Part shown: piece after piece, positions 13,458 to 27,430 of the stretch
Numbering within the stretch: the stretch's first letter is position 1
Layout of the letters: each line of letters opens with the position of its first letter
Source of the DNA: Protonemura montana
Lineage: Eukaryota; Arthropoda; Insecta; Plecoptera; Nemouridae
Direction of reading: 5' to 3'
DNA: 64,000 nt
Assembly: GCA_947568835.1 (NCBI GenBank)
Contig: OX387606.1
Coordinates: 11,470,001 to 11,534,000, forward strand
The notes under the pieces: model-generated
What the model saw: the letters and a program-made list of their open reading frames with translations, nothing else
The model's database searches: none
Told to the model about the DNA's origin: nothing
Position numbers and translations under genes: made by a program

Positions 13458-13699
13458 CTCCCCCCTTCTTTGTCTCCCCATCTCGGTGTTCCTTCCGAGA
13501 CGACCGTCACGCAACAGAATCCATCTCCTTGCCGGCGAAACGGAGTGCAAAAAGTCTTGAAAAATGGCCGAGACATAACGAGCGCGTAAGCTAAACGCCG
13601 TCTTGCCAGTCTAAACAATAACTTTCTCCGAGAAAAGGCTAGGAGGAAAAGGCCGCGGAGAAGAGGGACGACGCATGCGATGACCGGGCGTCGGTTTAT

Positions 13700-13700
<1 letters not shown>

Positions 13701-13754
<54 letters not shown>
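13701..13754 (+). repeat. Trinucleotide repeat (CGA)18
   Basis: Eighteen uninterrupted CGA units (54 bp). No recognised exon surrounds it. Read in frame it would give poly-Arg, poly-Asp or poly-Thr on this strand, and nothing supports translation. Confidence 0.92.
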
Positions 13755-15999
13755 TAGCGTCGATTCTTGGCGGAATTAGATTTGTGGCTTGGCTTTAAGG
13801 GAGGATTTAGGGTGAGTTGGAAGCAAACCGCTCGGTCAAACTGCGTGCTTGTTTCAATTAGGGGTTCTCGGCAAAAGAGTTCTTAAAGCTCTATTGCGTT
13901 TTCTTTTGAAGCTTTACTCGGAAAGATTAAAAGACAAGTTCGTTTGTGTTGTAAGTCAGACGCTAGGCAATAGCCTGCATAGCCGTGCTTTACAGAATAG
14001 TCCTGTTTTGCGGGTAGTTTACTTAACTGCTAATGTTGCATAGCATGGATACATTTTGAGATGTTGCTTATTTCGACTGTTTCCAACATATAAGTTCTCT
14101 ATTCCTCATCAAATCCTTTTCCTTTATATTTATTACAATTTATTCTAAGTTGTGTTCTACCCATCTACCTATCTGCAAGATCTCTTTTAAACACCTGCAC
14201 AGCTTTTCGTAAGAACATCTATTTCATGATTTAAATAACCGCTTTTATTTTTCTATTTTTAAACAATTTACGGAACGTTCGTCGCGGGCAAAGGAGAAAA
14301 TCTCGGTTCACCTCACCCGAATGTGGTATATAAGATGACTCCCGTGCTTTCATCCAATAGGGAGTAATGATTATATTTGGCGTGCATGTAAGCCTCCCCA
14401 GCGGCATTCAGACGCCGCCAAGCAAACGTAAGAACATGCATCTCGTCGTCTATAAACACAATCCCCCCGCCACCCCCGCCACCCCTCGGCTGGTGCTCTA
14501 TTGTTGTGCTGTATTGTGGAGCGATCCAAGCCGAATCTAGTATAGAAGGTTAGAGCAAACGTGGAGGTGGAGGCATCCAGCAAATGTTAATGCGAGATTT
14601 GATTCGGTCGAGCGTGCATCGCTGACTGACCAAGCTTAGCCAGGGCGTCGTGGCCGGCTTATTTTATAGTGGGCATCAGCGCTCCTCGCTCGTTGGCAAT
14701 GCGCTAAGCCTCTGTGCTTGCACCCCGAAGTAGCGTTCAGCAATCCATCCTCTTTGCTCTGCTAACGCGAGTTACCATCAAAGTTTACATTTGCATTTTC
14801 AAAGCGAAAAAAAACTAAACAAAAACAACTGTGTGTTTTAATTCAGAGCAAAGATTATTTCGAATTAGCATGGTGAATGAAAAACACGGGTAATCCGTTT
14901 GAAGTACGCGAGCGCTCTTTGTGGTACTGCAGCGAACTAGGTCTTCTGTGGAGGTGCCGAGTTGGATAAGCTTTTTCAAGCGGCCGCTGTTTGGCGCGAC
15001 CACAGCTGGCCGTGCTCGGCACCGAAAAAAATGCGAAGCGCTTACAAATTATTGCAAGTTTCCGATCTTTTTGCGGGCGCGCGCATTCGAGCGAACGGGA
15101 AAAAGTGTAAATAGTAATCCAGGAGACAAATAAAAAAGACATCGAGTAACAATAAATTGCGCTGGCTCCAGCCGCAGAAACATCCGGCCGAAAGCCGCGC
15201 TATCAAATAAGACGGATAGCTGGTACAAATCTAATCCCTATTCTCTTGTTCTTTTCGGTATCGTTCATATTTCCTTGCCTCACACACATTCGTCAAGTAA
15301 TCCCCTTTGCTTCCCTCGCTCGCCGTCGCCATATCCCTTATTCCTGCACCTCGGTTCGCATGTGTATAGTAATCCCAGAGCCCATGAAAAAACACCGACT
15401 GTCTTCCTCTCTCTCTCTCTTTCTCGCGCTCTTTAACCACCTTGCCCAATCACGGCACGGCAAACCACCTGTACACTTTGAAGCACGGCAGCCCGGGGGC
15501 AAGCCAGCGCCCCTGGGGGCAGTCTCGTGCAAGCCCAGAAGCGGAAGTTTAACTTTTGTTTTTGTTCCCCGCCCGTTGAAGACGCATGCCAGCCAAGCTA
15601 GCGAGAAATAAGTGACTTTCCTTTCTCTTCGAAACAAACCCGTCTCTGTTCCAACTCAGACGGCGCTCCCTCTACCAAGCACCTGGAAAATGGCAAATAC
15701 AGGAAAACAATGCCCTTCTCGCGAGTCGCTTGCTGTTTACATTGCCGCGTGGCGAGAAAAACAGTTTCATTCGACAATCTGCCATCGACGAGCGAGCTGA
15801 AACAGAGAATGAAACTGTTTAGTTTTTAGAGAGAGTCCTTTCTCGTTCAATTCGCAAGTCAAGGAAAAGACAACTTACCCGTTTGTTTGTCCTTGGAGTC
15901 CTCAGAACTCACGTGGCGAAGACACACATCTTCAAAATTTCCCAACTTCACGGGAAATTGCTGGAAAGCTTTAGGGAAAAGTGCATGGTCATCACGTGG

Positions 16000-18900
16000 T
16001 TTTCCTCGAAATCGCAGTGTATCCGGCGGATGGGCCCGTGATTGTCGGCGTCACGGCAACCAGAAGAAAGTTACCGTAAGAGAACAAAAGAAATGTATAA
16101 GCAAATTTCGCAATTCAATTGTTATATTATTGCCGCACGCCATGCACTATTATGGTGCTCTTAAATATGTCGTTCAGCTGCATTGAAAATGTAATTTCTC
16201 GAAGAAAATGGAACAAGTTCTGTTGCGGTTACTTAAAAATAAACAGAACAGAGATATTTTTACTGCACGTTATTCTTAAAACTCAATAAAACTCTTTTCG
16301 CAAAGCTTGCAAAACGGCGACTAATAAAACCGGTATAGCGCAGCAGGGAGATACGGGCGTGGTGCTATTTAATTCGCGAAAAGGGATCAGCTTTCTCGCA
16401 CGAGCATCGTTTCAAGACATAAACACTTTCTTAAAACGACGCCAGTAAAAATTCACTCTAGCTAATTGACGTGTCACTTTGTCTTCGCCATCGATCGACC
16501 GTGGTCGAGTTCAAGAATTGCGTCTTCCGGCCGGCAAATTTTCAAAACGCACCAGTCACTCGCTAACATTTTCCAGCTCGTCTCCCTCACGTTTACTGTG
16601 CAACCGTCTCGTTCGAATGCCCGTTTAAGTCAATCGCGCTCGCCGGCCACTCAGACGTAAGTGAAATTTAACTCTTTGTCCGGTCGAGAACTTTGAGACA
16701 ATATACTTCCGTCGAGCTTTTCAAATTACAAATTAACATATTCTAATTTCCAAGCATATAACATAGCTACGTCTCGGCTTCACTGGCACGAGCTGCCCTC
16801 GCCCATGAGACATGGCCCCCTGCGCGCATTGCGGTCGTGTGCACCGGCCAAGCACCCTCATCTCGAGAAGATACAAGCGCCTACTCGACGACCGCGTTTT
16901 ATTCGTCTCGGCTGCCGACTACTCGCGGAACTGCCCTTGGAATTATCCTCTCACAGAGTCAATCGGTCGGAAAATGTCAGCAATATTTCTAGTTTACTGC
17001 TCGCGTTGCGGAGAGATCTCGGAGAGGGGGCGCGTCTGCATTCCGAAGCGCTGACTCGTCAGCAGAGTCGTTCTTTTCGGCTCTCAACGTTTCTGCGCCC
17101 CTTCTACCCTCTTCCCGTCTACGTCGTGGCCCCATCATGGCCTAGAATTTCGTGCCTGTCGACCGCGAAGATGAGCTAATGGACAGTTGAGAGGGAGTGT
17201 GTTTTTCTCGTCCCCGTGTCCTCGGGCGAAGAGATTTGCTGTTTCCACTCGAAATGTTGAAGTTAAAACACTTTACGAGGTCAGTAAGTAGTCAAATAAA
17301 AAGCAGTTTTATGTACGGGATGCATTTATAGAAATAATTAATAAAACATGTTTTAATTTACTCTGATTTTATATCTCTGATTGATAAATGAGTAATTGTT
17401 GTAAACACATTCACAGTTATTGAAAATATGTAACAATCATTTGTTATTTAAGGCAGGCATTATAAAAAATAATGTTATGCATTGATATAACCAAATTCCA
17501 ACGCATACAAAATTATAATTTTCAATAGCGTACAAAACTACTAAAATTGTTCTCAATCTCATGGTTTACAATCATGGGTTCAATTCTCCATACAGCGAAG
17601 TAACACAAGTCTCAACCCAACCGTCACGTCCCAATATCAAATCCCGAGAACCCAAAGATTCCACCGCATGAACGCCGACCCCCGACCTCGGCGCCGACGT
17701 CGACGCCAACATCGACGCCGATGCATATTCATGACTGCCACTCCGGTGCTCGACGTGGCGTGCCGCCGAGAGGATCCCGTCGAGAGGGTAACACGATGAC
17801 AATGGCAGAGGCGTCAGCCCGTGCGAAGATGCGACTCCGACGCCAACGCCGACGTCGGTTTCTAACCCCGACGACGGAGCAGCGAAAAGTTGAGAGCGGG
17901 GCAAAGTTCTGTAGGCTTGCGTCTTGATTTAATATAACGTTTAACATCGTAGTATCATGTAGCCGACGTCGTCGTTGTCATGAGGGGCGTTTGTGTAGGT
18001 TTGACACCCGGTGTCGTGAGAGGCGGCTTAGAGAATAATCAAGACGCGAGCAACATCTTTGTTGTTAAATTAAGACGAGCGGTAGGGCAAACAAAAGATT
18101 TTAATGTAGACAGGAAGCTCCCGAAGAGTAAACAATCGGCTTTATTTTCATGCAAACAAACGAAATAATTATGCTGCCGGGTATGTACACTTTTTAAAAC
18201 TCATGGTCGATTGTATTCTGGTATCGTTTAAATTGAGTAAAAACAGTGTGTTCCAGTCTGGATTGATAAAGGGCAGGGCTGGCTGACTCAAGAGGGAGAG
18301 AGAGGCAAACAAACACACCCCTCGCGTATATACGCGCGAATATTGCCGGAAGATTGATCACCCTGTTAATAATAATATGTACCCAAGACGTTGCCGTAGC
18401 CGTCACCGTCGACGGCGATATGGCGGTGTCTGTGTCTCGAAGTACAAGCGGAGTTCATGTCGACTTAACCAAGAATATCATATTAATAAACTGACGTGTC
18501 TTAGACGACTACGACGACCCTCCCTGAAAGCACACAATTCGTTTGCATCGAATATGTGCCAGACATTTCTTCAGCAGATAAGGCAGCTATGGTGGCGAAA
18601 AGAACATGCTCCGCCAGGTTCGCGCTTGGTCGATTTCTTTTTGTTGCCGGCTGCACACATATTCGCACAATACATATGAATGTTTGTTATACTGTGTATC
18701 AACAGGGCTGCTCTGGTATTGACAGCACACCTACACGTATGGCAAGTATCGAGTCGAGTAGAGATTTTAATACACAATCACAGCGCCAAAGCGGAACGCT
18801 GTAAAGGAATGGAGTCGCAGAAAGCAATCTCTCCGCTATCGACTCTGGCTCGCTGCTGCAGTGATGTGATTTCTCCGAATTGTTTCGATTGTCGACGACA

Positions 18901-21900
18901 AACGCTATGTTTGGCAAATTGAATCATAACGACGAAGAACCTTCGCATGAACAGCCATCTGCCATTGACACTTTTTCCATATGGAAAACGCAACGGAAAA
19001 AAGCATGCGACGATATTATGAGATATTGAAGTCATGGTCATTGGTATACTGCCTTTGATATGCTTGCAAATGGCGATGCAGTACAAAGAACATAGAACAA
19101 ATATTACAAAATAAAATTAGATTTTCTAAAAGAAAACTTACATGCTTCAGAATTTCGCTATTCTATTTTGTACATCGTCAAAATAAACCGCTTGACATGA
19201 CCTCTAAACAAATACTAAGCAAACAGTCCCCCCCCCCCTTCCGTTTAGCCACACCACTGAATCTTTGCCCCGGTTCCCTACGGCGTCGCAGGACGACTTG
19301 TTAAAGTCACGACGCCGTCGTCGACGACGCGACGCCGAAGCTAATTCTCTCGGAGATGGCCTCGTTTTCCGTAAGCAAGACTATGGTGTGAAGACGCTCG
19401 CCGTGATTATGCACACTCCGTCTCGGCTTTCTCGACGACGACGAAGACGGCGGCGACGGCTTGGTCGGCGCAAATGAGACCCCTGATAGCTGTGCACCCA
19501 TTAGCACCCCTTCCTCCCAACCAGCTATCTTACTCACCGCGCTACCAACACCTACTTTTACTTAATGCTAATACTTGGCAGAAGAAATCTGTAAACTTAC
19601 TAGCCTCATTAGCAGCAGCGTCGACGCGGGCCTGCACGCCTTCACGGCGCACTCCTTATCTACAACCCCATTTTCGCAAACAACAGTCTGGCCGCAGAGA
19701 TGGCGGAGGAAAAAATTAACGAAGGATTTACGCGGTGAAATTTAGATTATGTTACCGACAGAGTATCACGGAAAATGGTGTAACAGGCGACGTGTTGTGA
19801 AATTGCCGCTGATTATATGCTTGCATAACGGCTCAATCGGGTGGGACCAACATTTTCTTGTCGATTTGCTCGGAGGAAATAAAAACAGCGACGAAAACGG
19901 GAAACGGAGTAGGGGATTAAGATTCGTGACGACATTACGCCGACATCAGCAATTAAAGAACACGGCGGTAAGAAATCAAGCGCCCTAACTTGAGAAGCCG
20001 ATTCATCAATCTCTAACAATGGCCCGTCTTTAGCCATTCTTTCCCCGGCCCCCATGGATGTGTGCAGGCGCAGTGCTTGTGTGCAGACTTCGTTTATTGA
20101 CAGCTCTTCCGGCCGTGCAGCGGATCCCCTTTCTTCTCTGCGACAAACGAGGATCGACAACGCGTCAATTCAAGACAAATTTCGCCGCCCTTTCGCTGTT
20201 TTTCGTCTCGACTCGAGCTCGCGATTGCGGCTTCATACCGATGGGATAGCTGGCGTCTCGACTTGTAGAGCGAGAGAATGATCCGATTATTCGCATTGCA
20301 GCCCCGTAATTGCACTGTTTTGCTCAGACGCCTCGGAATTTATATCAAGGCAATAGATTTCGGGAAATAAAACGCAGCTTTTTTAAGCTTCGCGGAAAGT
20401 CGTGCCGTGCCAGCAGGCTTACGCCGGGGCAAAGTGCACTCGCCGAATGAATGATCTATTCGTCAATACGCTGCGTTACAGTCTCGACTCGTGAGATCGG
20501 GCCGCCTCTTTGAAAGCGTTGGCGAGATAGCGCCGAGTGGCCCTCATCAATTCACGTCAACGTCATTAAAATATCAAAAACGGCGGGTGCCCTTTCGCGC
20601 GGAGCATGACTTTTAAGACGTCGCCAACGCCCGCGACGAAGAAGCGATCTGCAACAACTGCTCTGATGGGAATTGCGCGATCTTTATTCGCGGCGTCCTC
20701 ACTTTTTTGTCCACCGTGTCGAACTGCAGCGTAGAAAGCTTTTAAAAAATATTGCCAGCACCCTCTCGCGTCTCTATTTATAAATGTGAAAAGAGCGTGC
20801 AGTATTTTTTTTCTTAAGTTCATGGCTGTTGCTTTTCGTTTGCAAGGATGTTGACGAGCCCTTAGCTCGATGACTCTTGAAGTTATTATGTTATGAACGG
20901 CGCCTCCCTCCCCTCAAACCATAGAGCGTCGCGGCGCCCGGCGAGAGCACGTTAATTCTTAACGACGGTCGACGCCGACTTGCTCGAGTCCATGCGAGTG
21001 AAAATGTCAAAGCAAATAGAACTCTCTTGACGATTCGTCGTCGCACGCGGGGCCATGGGGATCAAAAAATTTCAACAACGACTGTCATACCTTTCCTTCC
21101 AAGGACACCGCTTGAAAACCAACCGTTTAATCATCGATACGGTATAAATGTGCTACCCAGTACAATCAGGTTCGAATTGTAAAATTCTTGGTTTCAATTT
21201 TCGTTGGAAAACTCATTATCTGTTTGAAATTCGTCTAAAAGGACGATATACACAATCAAATTTGGTTACTTCTGTCATCTGTGCTCAGTTTTTGTTACTC
21301 AACCTCAAGCAAGATTCCCTCGTCGCCAAATTGGTTTAGCTATTCGCGCAATCACCCATCCCAACAATTGGGCCACAAGATATCCGTAGTGATCTCCAAT
21401 CACGGATTCCCTTCCGACTTAATTGCCTATTATTTCAGCGCGCCTCCGCCATGGGCCTAAGTAAATTCCGATACAAGACGAGCTGAGCCTGAATTACCGA
21501 AATCCGATCGCGACTTTGAGATAAGACGCAGCATTCGCCCCGACGCTGCACTCGCCGCCGAGACGGTGACAAACGCGGCACATTCCAATGAAGGAACGAG
21601 CCAATTTCAGGCGACATCGTTGACTTGTCTTTGCGAATTGCCCGTTCGCCATTTAAATATCGGCGAGCAGCATAACGCGCGCTATGTCTGCAGTTGGATT
21701 TATGGCGACTGCTATTCGCCTCCGACGTGGACGTATAGATATAGCATAAGGAGACAATGAGTTGAAGAAGTTGAGCTCTTCTTGCAGATGAGCTGGATCT
21801 ATTCGAGTCGGATTGAATCTCGCTAACACTCGCGATGGTATGGCGCGAGCTCATTCGCGAACGAACGATCGCTAAATGGGCGATAAAACTTGCTGATGAG

Positions 21901-22299
21901 ATTCCCGGCTTTCTTTGCTCGTTATCAACAGCCTAAGAGGCATTTCCTTCCCGTTGCTGCAGACAACAGCACATGGATCTGTTCCGAGCTGCAACGGCTG
22001 TGTGAGCTATCTGAGCTGACATCCCGGTTCAATTCGCCAAGCCGTTTACGCCAAATGTGTCTGTTTTAAACTCGCTGATTTTTTTAACTTAATCTTATCA
22101 GACCAGTTATGTTTTAGAGTGTGATCCGATAAGTGGTTGAATAGGCAGATGGTGCTCAGAGTTTGAAGTAAAGCTCCCCTTTGCAAGCAAAATTCGCTTA
22201 GAGCGTCGTCGTGTACCATTCCTAGAAGCCAGTCACAGGGACTTTCAATTCCATACCACCGGAACGAAGATTATTTTTTAACCTACCTATTTTGTCATC
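16000..22299 (+). other. Gene-poor interval with CpG-rich patches
   Basis: No gene supported on either strand. CpG-rich patches occur near 16480-17130, 17670-17900 (imperfect CGACGCC-like repeats), 19260-19470, 20040-20260 and 21430-21640. A 139-codon minus-strand frame at 21435-21854 is in such a patch, where stop codons are depleted by composition. A C11 run is at 19228-19238. Confidence 0.55.
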
Positions 22300-24183
22300 A
22301 AAGATGGAACTCCCCCTAGATGAAGATGAAATTGAAGGTACCTGAATTCACTCGCATAGCGTTTAGGAATATACTTATGTATCATGAAAAATGAATCCTC
22401 AGAATTTCAGAAAGAAAACACTCTTCTGTGCTTTCTCTATCGAACGCCCCTCGTGTGAAGATTTGTCGAGATTTGCCGGCCAACTGTGCCGAGTCTGTTA
22501 TGACTAAAAGACTCTCACACCGTAAAGAGCTATCGCTGAGGAGAAATTCGTCTTAGACAGAAAAAAAACTATCGAAGAGGAAAAGAAAATAAAAGGCCCC
22601 CCACGAACTGCGATAGCCAATCGAAGGGGGAAAAAAGCCAATCGTAAGGCACGACGAGTTGGATTCTATTTCACACTGCACACATCTCGAAAGCTAAGAT
22701 GCAGTGAGAATCCAGCAAGCGGAGTCCTGCAGGAGGAAATGAAGCAAGATGGCGGGTAGAAAGAAAAATAAACTCTTCCGTGACCGGTCGGCCGGGCGTC
22801 GAGTGTTTTCCTTTGCAGAGACACGGTAGTCGCCCAATTCGCAAGGACAATTCAACCAGCTCTAGCAGAATCAGCACAAGAAGGCGCCTCCTTTTTTTAA
22901 ACCCGCTAAATGTTTTAACAGCAGAAAAAATCAGTTCTTCTCGCAGAGAAATGTAATTCACTCAATACCTTCGCTCGCCCAAGAAAAAAAAAATACACCT
23001 CAGAAACTTTTCTTATACTCAATAATAAAAAAAGAAACGTAAAAGCGACGACAGTTTTCGACAGTTTTCAATCTTAGAATCCCAACTTGGTACCACACAC
23101 ACGGGTCACACAATACCTATTTACCAAAGTTTAATATTGCAGAAAAAGCGCGAGAAAGCTGGCGCGGTCTTATCTGAAATGAGTCGCGATTCAAGTCGAT
23201 ATGTTTGCTAGACACGTTGCTTGCACCCAGCGCTCTAACAAAGGCACCCACCGACCGTTTTCAATAATAACCTATAGCCGAGGGCGCTCACTGTAAAGGA
23301 ACCAACCAGTAAACACGCTCATTTGCATAGAACCACACGTGTCTTCTTAGGCGTTTGCTTGCCTTTCTGTGATTGGCTTACCTTCACAGTGGAGCTGCGT
23401 TTGTGCAACGTGCATTTCAAAAGGGCTGTTTGGTGCACGTCACAATTTCTAAGCACCTGAAAGGAGATGATGTTTAATTAAATCGCAGAACGGTTTCATT
23501 TACAGCCCATGGAACAAATAACCTAGCAGAGGCCGAAGAAAATAGTATTTTAAACTCAGTTACGTCAGAAGCGTTACGAACTTTAGGTCACGAACATTAA
23601 GGCCCTTTGACAATTACTAAACAAGTTCCACGTTTGTGGCAATCGTTGTTGTCTGTAGGTTGTTCGATTTTCACAGCGATTTTCCATTCAAAACGTATAT
23701 CGAATGCCAGATTAGATATTCCTATCTATATTTGGAAGTCACTCAACAGTTTTAATGACCTTGACCAAACACTAAACCGTCTTTCTTATCCGTGTTAGCT
23801 TAATTTGGTCAAATCCAAGAAACAAAATCTTCCCAACGTAAAAAATATCTTCACTGCAAGTTAAGAGCCTTCTTACCTATACGTTCAAGACCGCGCGCTT
23901 CCAATTTCAAAATTCTAAAAGAGCGAACAGCGCCAACGGCCCCGCCGAGCTTGTGCTCACTTAGCGCTCAGCGCTCGGCATATCGGAGGACGGCGATGAC
24001 ATCACGATAGCCGACCAAACGCCCCCAGCGGCTCGTCAAAATCCCCCCGTGACGTAGTTGAAGCCACGCGCGCTTTTGTCCCGCTTATCGTGCACGGTCG
24101 ACACGATTCGATTCGCAAAGCACATGGCATGACATTCTCCACCCGGACCGTGTGCAAGGAATTCGAGTTTTGAGTTTCAAACG

Positions 24184-24208
24184 CCCCCCCCCCCCCCCCC
24201 CCCCCCCC
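24184..24208 (+). repeat. Poly(C) run, 25 bases
   Basis: Uninterrupted C25 followed by further C-rich sequence to about 24245. Confidence 0.9.
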
Positions 24209-25562
24209 AACGCCCCCGCCCGCCCCCCTCCCCCGTCGCCCACCCCTTGAACGCACGCACGATGCGTTTCAATGTGCGAATAGAATGTAATGACATGTCA
24301 TCTTTCCTGCATCGACACGCAAGGAGGCATCAAGAGATGCACTTATGATATCGGGAAAATATGAAGACGTCGTATCTCGCATAGCGTCTGGGTGGAAACG
24401 CCTCACGGGGTAAAGAAATTCAGGGAGGGAAATTAACATTTTAACTTTCGGAGAGCTAAAGATAGTTTGCCTGAAGAGAGCATCCATAGGAGTTTTTATT
24501 GTATCCTTAAAAGTGGGAGGGGTGGGCGGGGGATATTTTTTGGAAGATAGGACTATTTTTTATTTCTGGAACTGCAAGACCGTAAAGACCGCTCTAGCAA
24601 TGTCGCACGATGCAGACGGTGCTTTGCTGTAAATCGAGTGCACGAACTGGGAGTTAAATTTGTGTTTATTAATTAAGCAAAGACAAGTCACGCTGCACCT
24701 CGTCCCTCACACGTACGTTTATGCTGTGCGTCATGCGAGCATGAACCTGTCTACAGCGTCGCGTCTCGTATCGGTTGCACCACCTTTCGGTCCCACGGCG
24801 GAGCGAATTCCACCGGGAACGCTCGGCGACGGGAGAGCGAGCGAGACAGAGGATTAGTATGTAATCCGGGTAGTTTTCTCTCAGACCACGTTCTAATTAG
24901 CACACCCTACCTCCTTCCAGAACCCTTCTTGGTAGCCGATCCGTGAAATAAACCCACCCACTGTGCACGTGGGCTCGAACCGAGGGCCATAGACACCCCA
25001 AGATGAAAATAATCTGATTATCCCCCCACCTTACCCCCTTTTCGCCAAGGTCTCGGTACTCGACCGAGGCGAGTGTAAGCGAATTAGGGGCTGTGAAACG
25101 ATCGCGGCCGGAGAACGACGTTGGGGCGAACAGGGGTTTTGGGGTTTCGAGGATCGAGGATCGAGTTTGTTTTGACCGCGATACTCGGTTTCCGTGGTGA
25201 TAACGAGCATCGTCCGCTCACCGATCACGTTCGGGTAGGTACAATAATTAATAATTAGCGAGAGATTGCCATCGGGGTGCCCAAGGGACGCCGTGGCCGG
25301 CCAGACAGGTGCGTTAATGATCTGTTGACTGCAACAAGTTATCATGAGTGTCTTCGCATGGTGGCGAGGTTGATTGGGCTATTAGTGTGGATTCGATAGC
25401 TACAAATCATATTACATCGTCGCAGGCCAACAGCACACAACTTTTGTTTAATCATGTTCTAGAGCTTTACAAACGCAATTTGAGTAAGCGTAGTTTATTT
25501 TCTTCTTGGTTTCTTTATCTTTCTTAAAAAAATGAGGTAGGAACACGAAAGAAGCTTGGATG

Positions 25563-25582
25563 CCCCCCCCCCCCCCCCCCCC
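25563..25582 (+). repeat. Poly(C) run, 20 bases
   Basis: Uninterrupted C20 followed by ctctcccgccgctc. Confidence 0.9.
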
Positions 25583-27210
25583 TCTCCCGCCGCTCTTCTT
25601 TTACTCTCATATTTCGTTGGGTAATTTTGGTTTTTCAAAAATTCCTTCGGATTCGAACTTTACTAATTTTGTCATGGAAACTATTTCTGCGAATATGACT
25701 GAATTTTCGTCAGGCTGGTAAGAGCCTTCAAAGTGTTCACCTTGAGAATTTTAATCCCGAAATCAGGAGGATCCCAATCCACGTCCATCTGTTGCTGCTT
25801 GACGTCGTCTTGAGACAAGCGATTATGTTCATGTTGACAGTTAGCAGTACAGCGTCTACCAAAAACTGGGAATCCAGACCCTTACGCGGTCTGACTTTAG
25901 TGGGTCAAGTGCTATTCGCAAATATCTGAAAAAAGCATGGAGAAAGGCTCCGCTCATGGTTGCTACTATATATTTTTTTATTATTCGAAATATGGTGTCA
26001 TCGCATTAAGTCATCGCGTTACTACATGTTGACTCTTTTAAACAAATGTTCAATAAAAGACACACTATTTCCTTTCAAACTGATAGCTTTTCAAGAATGG
26101 AATAATTTAAGGGCTTAATCTCGGAAATCGTGAATCTCTGCTGGTACAGGCATTAGCACTCATGAGCTTTAGTTTCTTATATTTTTCCAGCCTTTCACGA
26201 ATGGTCCTTGCAAAACGATTTCATCGGAGCTCCCATCAAATCGTCTCATTTCACTGTTGCAATGCACAGACGAGGCTGCATATTTAACAATAGTAATTAC
26301 CTCACACTCATTTATAGGCCGAAGAGAAGGTGTCGTCTGGCCAATTCGAAGCAAATATAACGAAATTACGCCCAATCGTGGTGTATAGATATAGGTACTA
26401 CATCGTCACACAGAGAGTTCCCCCAACTCCCCGCGGCAAGGATTGACTGGCGCTGTCTATGAATGTTAATTCGCCCCGAGGCAGGGCGGACGAGCCTCTG
26501 CTCCCATCCGTGCAACATAAAGGGGCCTGCACGAGCCTCGAAGGGAGGACCCGACTTAACTTTGCCCCGGGTCCGATTGTTCGATTTTACTATTCAAGAC
26601 TGGCATGGGTGATTCGGCATACCCGTCACGTGCAACATAATTCGTGCAACTCAATTGAAATTTAAAGCAAGCAAAAGTAGGGGCAGGCTGGATCTGGTTT
26701 TGTGGGTTGGCCCGTGCAAGGCTCATTCTACGTATAGCGCAAGCGACAAGCAATTTAAACTTGAAGCTCATCATGCTTATAGAAATCATCGGTACGTTTT
26801 TAGAAATGTTCAACTTACAAAAAACTGATGTGCTTCTCGTCTTGTTGGATGCAGTGTTCGTGGAAAAGTGCAGAGAGTTAGCATGCTGGGCGCTAGTGGA
26901 GAGAAGCTCTGAGTTGATCACGACTGTCTGTCCTTGTTGTTCACTGGTGCTGGAATCTAGTTTTTGTAGGTCGCTTACATAGAAAGTCTGGTATTGAGCA
27001 GGTATGCTAGCAGCGTGTTTTGATTTTATCAATCATGGCATAATATTTTGAGCCTCATCGACAGACCGTGAGAGGTTGAAGGAAAAACGCAGTTCAAGAT
27101 TACTGGAAAAGTTAAGTCGAAATGTATTTTGTTTTACGACCAGTTGATAAAAAGGCAGAACGATTACAATAAAAGATATTATAGGAAAGTACACAGGGTT
27201 GAATGGGAGT

Positions 27211-27226
27211 GGGGGGGGGGGGGGGG
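27211..27226 (+). repeat. Poly(G) run, 16 bases
   Basis: Uninterrupted G16, preceded by gggagt. Confidence 0.9.
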
Positions 27227-27403
27227 TTACAAAATGTTGAGAAATCAAATTTGGTTTCGCCTCTTAAGAAGTAACGTTCACTAAACTTCCATTTGAGCAC
27301 TTATTCCATCAGTTTCTTCAATTGAAACAAAAGCCGGAAGGTCGCTCAGTTTCCGAGTCGCGGTTTCCCTTGCTGATTTTTACACGCATTAAGAACGTCA
27401 TAC

Positions 27404-27430
27404 TCGGCGTCGGCGTCGGCGTCGGCGTCG
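27404..27430 (+). repeat. GC-rich hexamer repeat (CGGCGT)n
   Basis: Four tandem cggcgt units and a diverged fifth. It is CpG-dense, in otherwise ordinary intergenic sequence. Confidence 0.8.

Larger units (their letters stand above)
11346..15999 (+). other. Gene-poor interval with simple repeats
   Basis: No gene supported. Visible: a (TTGGCA) hexamer repeat at 11944-11972, a CpG-rich stretch near 12120-12340, CT runs (13435-13457 and about 15405-15420) and a (CGA)18 tract at 13701-13754. A 114-codon open frame at 12729-13073 lacks recognisable domains and looks fortuitous. Confidence 0.6.

Noticed and set aside
21435..21854. 139-codon minus-strand frame rich in Ser and Arg
   Set aside because: Composition-driven: CpG-rich stretch, low-complexity translation, no homologous motif.
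26556..27032. 158-codon minus-strand frame, longest in the gene-poor interval
   Set aside because: No recognisable domain or signal peptide, no splice context, and the opposite strand is open over much of the same stretch.
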